A DNA stretch of 58,010 nt from an uncultured bacterium (GTDB taxonomy: Bacteria > Bacillota_I > Bacilli_A > RF39 > UBA660): NCBI GenBank assembly GCA_949296705.1, contig CASFOW010000024.1, positions 1-58,010 on the forward strand, read 5' to 3'. Position numbers and translations under genes: made by a program. The notes beneath the pieces were generated by a model. It saw nothing but the letters and a program-made list of their open reading frames with translations, was not told the origin of the DNA and did not search any database. Below, one piece after another: positions 55,801 to 58,010 of this stretch (positions are counted from its first letter, which is position 1; every line of letters starts with the position of its first letter).

Positions 55801-57653
55801 TGAATAAAAAAATGAAAAAGAAACTAGGATTAATTATTAGTGCGTCAATATTTTTTGTGGTTGCTTTTTGTTGCCCACTAGATTGGATTATACTAAAAAA
55901 TAGTTTATTTGTTGTTTCTTATTTATTGGTGGGCTTTGAAATTTTAAGAAAAGCTACTCGTAATATTGTAAATGGTCATGTATTTGATGAAAACTTTTTA
56001 ATGACCGTTGCTACTCTTGGTGCTTTTGGAATTGGGGAGATAGAAGAGGCAGTAGCTGTTATGTTGTTTTATCAAGTTGGTGAATTTTTCCAGAGCTATG
56101 CTGTTGATAAGTCTAGAAAGTCCATTACTGCTTTGATGGATATTCGTCCAGATTACGCCAATGTGTATCGTAATAAGGAAATTCTTAAAGTGGATCCTGA
56201 TGAAGTGAATGTAGGGGAAATTATTTTAATTAAGCCTGGTGAAAAGGTACCTTTGGATGGAAATGTAGTAGAAGGTGAAGGAATGCTTAATACTCTTGCG
56301 CTTACAGGAGAAGCCATGCCTAGACATGTTAAAAAGGATGATTCAGTATTAAGTGGATGTATCAGTATGGATGCTACATTAAAATTGAAGGTGGAAAAAG
56401 AGTTTTCAGAGTCCACTGTGAGTAAAATTTTAGAATTGGTAGAAAATGCTAGTAGTAGGAAATCAAAATCAGAAAATTTTATCAGTAAGTTTGCGAAATT
56501 TTATACGCCAATTGTCGTTGGTATAGCGGTATTACTTGCTCTTCTTCCGCCTATGTTTTTGGGCTGGGATACATTTTCTACTTGGCTTTATCGTGCTTTG
56601 TCTTTCTTAGTGGTTTCGTGTCCGTGTGCATTAGTGATTTCCATTCCTCTTTCTTTTTTTGGCGGAATTGGTGCTGTTGCTAAGCGGGGGATTTTAGTAA
56701 AGGGAAGTAATTATCTTGAAGCATTATCGAAAACAGAGTTAGTTATTTGTGATAAAACGGGAACATTAACCGAAGGTGTATTCAAGGTTCAAGAAATTGA
56801 CGGAGTAGGCTATTCTGATCAAGAAGTTTTAAAGTATGCTGCTTACGCAGAGTATTATTCTCTTCATCCAATTTCTCTTTCTTTAAAGGAAGCTTATGGG
56901 AAGGAAATTGAAGATAAGCTGATTACTAAAAATAAAGAGTTGTCTGGAAAAGGCGTTTATTCTGTGGTAGACGGGAAAAAAATTTTAGTTGGTAACGATA
57001 AGTTGATGGAAGAGTATCATATTTCTTATACGAAAAATCATAAAATGGGAACAATCATTTATGTTGCTATCGATTCTCAATTTGCTGGTTCTATTGTGAT
57101 TAGTGATAAAATTAAAGAAGATGCTTATTTAGCTATGGAACAGTTTAGAAAAAATCAAGTTCAAAAAATCGTAATGTTGACAGGGGATAAAGAAAATATC
57201 AGTAAAAGTGTTGCTAAAAAATTAGGAATTGATGAATATCATGCTGAACTTTTACCTCAAGAAAAGGTGAAGTTAGTAGAAAAATATATGTCAGAAAAAA
57301 GTGCGTATGGGAAACTAGTGTTTGTAGGGGATGGCATTAATGATGCGCCGGTGTTGGCTTATGCAGACATTGGAATTTCGATGGGCGGTTTAGGAAGTGA
57401 TGCGGCAATCGAAGCCTCTGACGTGGTTATCATGACCGATCAACCTTCTTTAATTAGTGAAGCCATTCAAATTTCTCATCAAACGATGCGAATCGTGAAG
57501 GAAAATATTATTTTTGCGATTACCGTTAAGATCGTTGTCTTACTTTTAAGTGCTTTTGGTTTAGTAACGATGTGGGCTGCAGTATTTGCAGATGTTGGCG
57601 TTTCCGTTATTGCGATTTTAAATGCTCTTCGTATTTTAAGAATAAAGAAGTAA
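55797..57653 (+). CDS. cadA: P1B-type Cd/Zn/Pb-exporting ATPase CadA
   Basis: This 618-residue heavy-metal pump lacks the N-terminal HMA domain. Membrane CPC motif SCPCALVISIP (C275, C277), the phosphorylated Asp in DKTGTLTEG (D319), HPIS histidine, and GDGINDAPVLAYADIGISMG are all present. TGEAMP is the actuator motif. CPC followed by the 'ALVIS' form is typical of Zn/Cd/Pb exporters rather than copper pumps. Regulation by CadC and the adjacent HMA protein agree. A second ATG three bases on is an alternative start. Confidence 0.92.
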   Translation: MMNKKMKKKLGLIISASIFFVVAFCCPLDWIILKNSLFVVSYLLVGFEILRKATRNIVNGHVFDENFLMTVATLGAFGIGEIEEAVAVMLFYQVGEFFQSYAVDKSRKSITALMDIRPDYANVYRNKEILKVDPDEVNVGEIILIKPGEKVPLDGNVVEGEGMLNTLALTGEAMPRHVKKDDSVLSGCISMDATLKLKVEKEFSESTVSKILELVENASSRKSKSENFISKFAKFYTPIVVGIAVLLALLPPMFLGWDTFSTWLYRALSFLVVSCPCALVISIPLSFFGGIGAVAKRGILVKGSNYLEALSKTELVICDKTGTLTEGVFKVQEIDGVGYSDQEVLKYAAYAEYYSLHPISLSLKEAYGKEIEDKLITKNKELSGKGVYSVVDGKKILVGNDKLMEEYHISYTKNHKMGTIIYVAIDSQFAGSIVISDKIKEDAYLAMEQFRKNQVQKIVMLTGDKENISKSVAKKLGIDEYHAELLPQEKVKLVEKYMSEKSAYGKLVFVGDGINDAPVLAYADIGISMGGLGSDAAIEASDVVIMTDQPSLISEAIQISHQTMRIVKENIIFAITVKIVVLLLSAFGLVTMWAAVFADVGVSVIAILNALRILRIKK

Positions 57654-57704
57654 GTTAGGTAAATAGTAAAATGTGCATTTTATAAAGTCTAACTTTTTCT
57701 TTTT
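57652..57704 (+). terminator. Terminator of the cad operon, overlapping the cadA stop
   Basis: AAGTTAG (57652-57658) pairs with CTAACTT (57689-57695), enclosing a smaller AAAATG/CATTTT hairpin, and a long T-run follows. Confidence 0.65.
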
Positions 57705-57758
57705 TTTTTATTTATGGTATAATAAGCCCGCATTAGGTGAACTAGGTGGTGAATAAAA

Positions 57759-58010
57759 ATGAAGGTGACTGAAGAAGAATACCGTGAGGCTTTAGAAATA
57801 TGGAAGAAGGAAAATCCCGATAAGGAATATAGAGATATTCTTCAAAGAGTGGTAGTAGAAGTAAATGGGAAACAAATAAAGCTTGGTGAGAGAATAAACA
57901 CTATGAAACGTAATCTAGATAAATTAGATGAAGATGTTCTTGAGTACTGGGAATCAAAAGGCGTACTAGAACGGAAAAGAAATAGTGTTACTGAAGAAGA
58001 ATACCGTGAA
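57759..58010 (+). CDS. Repeat protein, N-terminal part (runs off the window)
   Basis: The visible 84 residues begin MKVTEEEYREALEIWKKENP, continue through LGERINTMKRNLDKLDEDVLEYWESKGVLE, and begin again with VTEEEYRE at the right edge. The repeat unit is 74 residues (222 bases). The unit, with its conserved Trp and 'LGERI...L---E---WESKGVL' pattern, resembles helicase-associated (HA) domains, which are small DNA-binding helical modules. AGGTGG lies upstream, and a TATAAT at 57718-57723. The rest of the gene is outside the window, so length and other domains are unknown. Confidence 0.6.
   Translation, partial: MKVTEEEYREALEIWKKENPDKEYRDILQRVVVEVNGKQIKLGERINTMKRNLDKLDEDVLEYWESKGVLERKRNSVTEEEYRE

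Overview
The window is from a low-GC, AT-rich member of the Bacillota (Firmicutes) that forms, or recently formed, endospores. TGA is used as a stop, for example at the ends of scpA, spoVAD and the HMA-protein gene, so this is not a mycoplasma-type genetic code. Spore genes are scattered through the window: two CotF-like coat proteins, spoIIAA, a SigF-like sigma factor, spoVACDE, and a collagen-like exosporium-type protein with an adjacent glycosyltransferase. The style (very compact, ATT/TTA-rich, many terminators overlapping stop codons) fits a gut Erysipelotrichales or RF39-like Bacilli lineage, but the species cannot be named from sequence alone.

Layout. 1-8.8 kb: the tail of an IS200/IS605 TnpB gene with its probable omega RNA, then a HIT protein, coat proteins, SufS-SufU, an SSB-like protein, regulators, pyrimidine-nucleoside phosphorylase and two D,D-carboxypeptidases. 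8.9-30.6 kb: one long co-directional cluster, the most remarkable part of the window. 30.6-37.8 kb: two tandem YhcG-type nucleases with duplicated promoter regions, an ABC transporter and a CtpE-like P-type ATPase. 37.8-42.5 kb: an unknown protein, then spoIIAA-sigF and spoVACDE. 42.5-46.3 kb: tRNA-Ser, scpAB, a membrane protein and a PD-(D/E)XK nuclease. 46.2-50.2 kb: an accessory stretch downstream of tRNA-Leu with repeated att-like sequences, a Fic protein, orphan ORFs and a decaying pseudogene. 50.2-58 kb: Nudix hydrolase, SDR reductase, glycosyltransferases, the collagen-like protein, a CadC/HMA/CadA metal-export operon and the start of a repeat protein.

The 9.1-30.5 kb cluster looks like an F1-type rotary ATPase that has been converted to a non-ion-pumping machine. 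In the order of a housekeeping atp operon (c, b-delta, alpha, gamma, beta, epsilon) it encodes a c-like proteolipid whose ion-binding carboxylate is replaced by Thr, a membrane-anchored b-like protein ending in a delta-like domain, alpha and beta chains with intact nucleotide-binding and catalytic motifs (beta even keeps a DELSEED-like loop), a gamma chain and a truncated epsilon chain. No subunit a is recognisable. The core is flanked by four membrane-anchored proteins with a shared N-terminal architecture. Two of these are giant: a 1735-residue chain of FN3-like domains and a 2923-residue chain with FN3-like, carbohydrate-binding-like and GLUG beta-helix modules, anchored at both ends. The simplest reading is that cytoplasmic ATP hydrolysis drives movement or remodelling of very large extracellular adhesin-like proteins. 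The closest known parallel is the F1-like X0 ATPases of mycoplasmas, which are linked to gliding in Mycoplasma mobile and to the MIB-MIP antibody-cleaving system. The version here keeps c, b and delta remnants and canonical gene order in a spore-forming lineage.

Other points of interest: SpoIIAA has its phosphorylatable DSSG motif changed to DEEG and spoIIAB is missing from its usual place; a tandem repeat array follows tRNA-Leu; and a series of overlapping inverted repeats lies in the cad promoter.
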